Shown here: positions 60,063-64,000 of the stretch, piece after piece | Numbering within the stretch: the first letter of the stretch is position 1 | Layout: each line of letters opens with the position of its first letter | The notes under the pieces: model-generated | Seen by the model: only the letters and a program-made list of their open reading frames with translations | What the model was told of the DNA's origin: nothing | Database searches by the model: none | Position numbers and translations under genes: made by a program | Assembly (NCBI RefSeq): GCF_002234675.1 | Contig: NC_019880.2 | Coordinates: 17,903,521-17,967,520, forward strand | Length of the DNA: 64,000 nucleotides | Origin: Oryzias latipes | Lineage: Eukaryota > Chordata > Actinopteri > Beloniformes > Adrianichthyidae | Reading direction: 5' to 3'

Positions 60063-62866
60063 TGGTGGCCCATACGGGGAATTTTGTCATACCTCGTGGC
60101 GTTTCAGGAAATAGAGTGAGTGTCTGCAGAGCTACAGGACCATCTACATCAGTGTTTTCCAACCAGTGTGCCGTGGGAAATTTCCCTCATTAACTGATCT
60201 AAAAACATTCACCATCTCCAGGAATTAGCTCTTTGTTCATTAAAACAGGCCCTGATAAAACACTGAGTAGTTAGGAAAATGAAAGATCATAAAATACTTT
60301 TTTCTTTGTGTTTATTTGATTCTATTAAAAACATTTTGACAAGAATGATGGTACCGCAATTTAGCCGTAGCTTCAAACGTTTTCGGAAAAGTCCCGTCCC
60401 TTTGACTGTCTCCAATCATTCTTGGAGGCTTAATCACACGTCATCAGTCTTACCAATCAGAAGTGGTTAAAGTCTTCATTTCCTTGTTCCGATTCTGCTC
60501 ATTAAGTCGCTTAGTTCCAACAAAAATACCAACTAAAGCTCGTCTTTAGCGGTGTAGCTTTCCGCGGGATCTGGTATGAGACCGTGGAACAAGTGAACAA
60601 AACAAAGAAGCTCAGAGAAGAGAGTCTATCTGCGTTCTGCAGCTAATTTCACTACATCTCCCATGATGCATTGGGTTAAAGTGACAACGTCTCAACGCAC
60701 AATGAGTCTTCGTTGTCAAACGTCTTGAAACCACAACAAACAAACAGTTTTTAAATCTTCTAACTTAACTTTTATTACATCTTTTGAAAAAAACCGCTGC
60801 AACTTCCAGCTTTTTCTGCCACAATTATCACAAAAATGCAGGTGAGATTGTGGAGGGGATCAATACAGACAATGAGTTTCTCCTTTTTTTTTACATTTTT
60901 GGACACTGGTGTGCCGCAGGATTTTTGTCAAGGTTAAAGTGTGCCGTGGCTCAAAAAAAGTTAAAAAACACTGATCTGGAGGAGGTGCTGCTGCAGTTAA
61001 GAGTGGAAGAACTGCAAGAGGTATGTGCTCAAGCCAAAATCACAACGACCATACAGGTCAAAAGGCATATGCTAATCCGAATGATATGTAAAGCAGCTGA
61101 GACAGCTACTGAGGAAGAGGAAGAAGAAGTTGCACATGAGTTTTTAAAATATTTAATTAAAAGTGCAAAGGAAATTACAGTAAATGACAATAGTGATGTA
61201 CAAGCATTGGAGGAAAACACTTGTGAAGATGCAGCTGCACTGGCTAACCTGCAGGAGCAGTTTGCTGCACTTCATTTAAGTTTTCAAACTTCTTCAAGAA
61301 AGATCGAAGAGGAGTTGAATAAATTGACACAAAGAGTCTTTAAAAATGCTGGCTCTTCTCTGCTTCAACCTCCAACCACCTTTGTTACTCTCCCACCTGA
61401 GATAACCATCAGGCAAGAATGCAAAATTAATGGAAAAATCGGAGAGAGAGGCCAGAAAGATAAACTGTCAGCTGTTTCAAAAAAACTGATGTTTGATTGC
61501 AAAAACAAAGAAGCTGCCAGTATTGAGTGAGAAAGACCACAGGTTTTCAAAAGAAACATTAAAGAGCTAACGTAAGAGAGCTGAGAGCCGAAGCACAACC
61601 GTTTAAAAACACTGTAATGGGTGCAATGGGAGGACAAGAGAGACACATTCCTACCTCCACTAAACCTAAAGTAACTCAACCTCCAGTGTCTCAGACAGAA
61701 GGTACCTGATTTCTGAAATCAAAGAATTAAGAGGAGAAATTGAAGAACTTAAAACTCGTATCAATAAACCACACAGAACTCTTTTCCAACAAAGAATGAC
61801 AAGAAAACGTGGCTGCAAAACCTGCCAAGTTCTCAATAGAGGAGGGGTGTGTGATCACTGTTTTAAATGTGGACAAAATGGTCACACATCCAGGGGATAT
61901 AGAAACAAAAAGATCTCCGCATATTCTCCAGGAGAAATAAAATGTCTGTCAGAACTGTCACTCCAATCCAAGAGTTACCTGCAGAAAAGAGTGACCAAAG
62001 CAAAGACCCTCAGGATTGCTATCAGTTGATCATGGACAGTATCCAGCACTTAGAAATGAAGTTAGGCAAAGTGACAAATGAAGCTAAACAAGAAGAACTT
62101 CATGTCAACCTTCTCTCCCCAATGCAAAAGATAAAACTTGTCGATCTTATTGGGAAGAAACATCTAATCACCTGCGTCTTGGATGAAGTTGAAACAAAAC
62201 TTTGTGGGACATAGGATCACAAGTGTCGGATTCATAAGTGAAACATGGAGATAAGAAAATCTCCCACACACAGTAGTAAGAAGTCTCAACAAAATTATTG
62301 GACCAAATACATTGAAGTGGAGAGCAGTGAATAAGACCAAAATTCCATTTAGTGGCTGGGTTGTAGTTACACTCAGGCTGCCATCAGAGAATTTTCCACA
62401 GTTAGAACTCTAAGTTCCAGTTCTGGTAACAAGTGAAGAGGGAGTTGGAGATGAGCCAATCATATGGTTTAATGTGATCAAACATTTTCTTGAAAACGGC
62501 ATATACTTGCCCCCGACAGTCACAGAAGCTCTTAGTGCAGCATTTTCCTTTGATTGTAGGAAAACTTAAGTATTTCATAAAATGATGAGAAAAGGGGACG
62601 ACAATGTGGGCAACGGCATGATTACAGCTGGCAAAAGAGACATCCATATTCCAGCTGGCCAGACAAAAGGGGTGAAGTGTAGAGTTAGAGCAAGGTTACT
62701 CCCAAACCAGGAGGATGATCTTTTTGAGCCAAGCCCTTATTCACTGTTTCCCCAAAGTTTGTCAGTAGAACAGGGTGTTGTGAGTTTACAGAGAGGGTCA
62801 TCCTCCTTCCTCACCATTCCAGTCACCAACAGTACAGCCCACAACATTAAACTTTATAGTGCATGA
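60063..62866 (+). pseudogene. LTR retrotransposon internal region: gag, zinc knuckle, protease-like
   Basis: The frame at 60,974-61,530 is gag-like: a predicted coiled-coil region rich in Glu and Leu (VLLQLRVEELQEVCAQAK), then the motif KINGKIGERGQKDKLS seen in fish retrotransposon gags. A large part of gag seems deleted after 61,500. A zinc-knuckle region follows (61,796-62,029, CFKCGQNGHTSRGY, its last Cys changed). The next frames (62,160-62,866) resemble a protease region. Several stops and frameshifts break the chain. It is interrupted near its start by a hAT element. Confidence 0.55.
60150..60973 (+). mobile_element. Non-autonomous hAT element (824 bp) in the retrotransposon
   Basis: Left end CAGTGTTTTCCAACCAGTG, right end GTTAAAAAACACTG. 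Both inner borders carry the GTGTGCCGTGG motif usual in this hAT group. The flanks ATCTACAT and ATCTGGAG agree in only five of eight positions, so the target duplication is decayed or the call is imperfect. No transposase frame is present. Confidence 0.6.
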
Positions 62867-62869
62867 CTA

Positions 62870-64000
62870 TAGTTTGTTAGACAATTGTAACATTGTGTTT
62901 GTGTGATACAATAGTAACATTTGTGCTGTATAATAGTATAAAAGTGTAGTTTTAGCACACGACAATAATAGTTTTTGTGTATAACTATAATTGTATTTTT
63001 TCACAAGTATAACAATCTGAGGATGTAGCGGGCCTTGCAATAAGCCTAATGGCTTTCTTTGAGGTTGACCAATGGGTCAGGTGGTCATTATACCCATCTG
63101 CTAGTAATTTTATCAAAAGTTGTTTTTAAAAAAGTTATTTATTGTTGGCACATTTAGCTGTGTATTTTCTATTTTTAAGCTACTTGGTGTGAAAAGCTGT
63201 ACATCAATAGTCAAATAAGTATATACATTTATTTAAGAAGTGTTCTTCGGTTCATTTAACATTTTTGGTCAAAAAAAAGAGTAAGACAAAAGAAACTAGT
63301 TGACAACATGATCCCAGAAGATGAAATGATAATGAGGTCATTACTCCTCTTTTTATATGCAAATAATAGATTTAGCACTCAAGTCAAAAGAAATCCTTCT
63401 CAGCCTTTCTTGAAAATGGCTTAAATGTCTACACCCTGTCTAATAACTTGCGCTACTGGTTAGACTTTTTTTTTTTTTTACTGTCACATAATATCCTTGA
63501 CATTAATTGTGTGACAAAAATAATATAGGTGGTTTAAATACATGGACTGAACTTGTCAGCTCTGTGTTTTTGTAAGCATCAATGTGCCAAGTTACTGTAT
63601 CAAGTTGGGATGGGAGCATTTTAACATCTTGGGTTCCAAGAGAGATTACATTTCTTTGATCCAGTCAGTCTAATTTTATTGGACTGGAGTAACATTGCAA
63701 AGCATAACCGAAATAAAGAGTTAGATTATAATTGACACCTGAGGACTTTATATTTAAAATTTGTTTTGTTACGGGTAACTTTACTAGCATATGTATTTGA
63801 CTTTGTTTTAAATTCTAAAAAAATTTTCAAACAAAAAAAGAATACATGACAAATGTGGATGTTTTTGATGATACAAATACCTCTCCCCCTCTGGACTGCA
63901 TGTTTTACTCATTGTCTTGCTTCAAACTCCCTGTAGCCCATTTACTCTTCGTAGAAGAAAATTGACACAATAACTATGATAATTACACAGTTTAAGTCAG
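62870..64000. other. No recognised gene
   Basis: AT-rich sequence after the retrotransposon remnant. I saw no convincing exon, RNA gene or repeat, and no matching 3' LTR. Confidence 0.5.

Overview
The window is vertebrate nuclear DNA from a ray-finned (teleost) fish. The genes have many short exons with GT-AG introns, the introns hold fish-type transposons (hAT and piggyBac-like MITEs, Tc1, L2-like and R2/R4-like LINEs, LTR elements), and the two genes belong to vertebrate families. No prokaryotic features are present. A 1,000-N assembly gap lies at 36,803-37,802.

Layout. (1) About 560-15,050, + strand: a complete classical calpain gene with a TATA promoter, a non-coding first exon and 21 coding exons I could join by splice sites and phase (about 699 residues; Cys/His/Asn triad and EF-hand module present). 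(2) 15,072-46,140, - strand: a very large gene ending in a clear mesothelin core and a C-terminal GPI-anchor signal. It starts with a signal peptide at 45,662. Between the ends is a repeated exon cassette of about 3.72 kb, roughly 13 larger exons plus microexons, encoding about 620 residues. Two copies are almost identical (A, B), a third (C) runs into the gap, an older copy (D) lies upstream, and half units and decayed relatives lie on both sides. The calpain and mesothelin-like genes converge tail to tail, with poly(A) signals about 40 bp apart. (3) 46,140-64,000: no host gene recognised; this part is a transposon graveyard.

The graveyard is heavily nested. A Tc1 element (47,835-54,047) contains a rearranged endogenous retrovirus (47,924-52,627, target duplication CAGAT), which itself contains an L2-like LINE fragment. 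The retrovirus ends in a perfect 120-bp palindrome and begins with an inverted LTR. At 59,807 an LTR retrotransposon (LTR, primer-binding site, gag, zinc knuckle, protease-like region) is interrupted by an 824-bp hAT element.

Main points of interest: the very recent intragenic tandem expansion in the mesothelin-like gene with an unresolved copy number; trains of 16-29-nt microexons repeated in each unit; and two unrelated hAT elements inserted at the same 8-bp site in two different copies of one MITE. All family calls come from reading the sequence by eye, without database searches.
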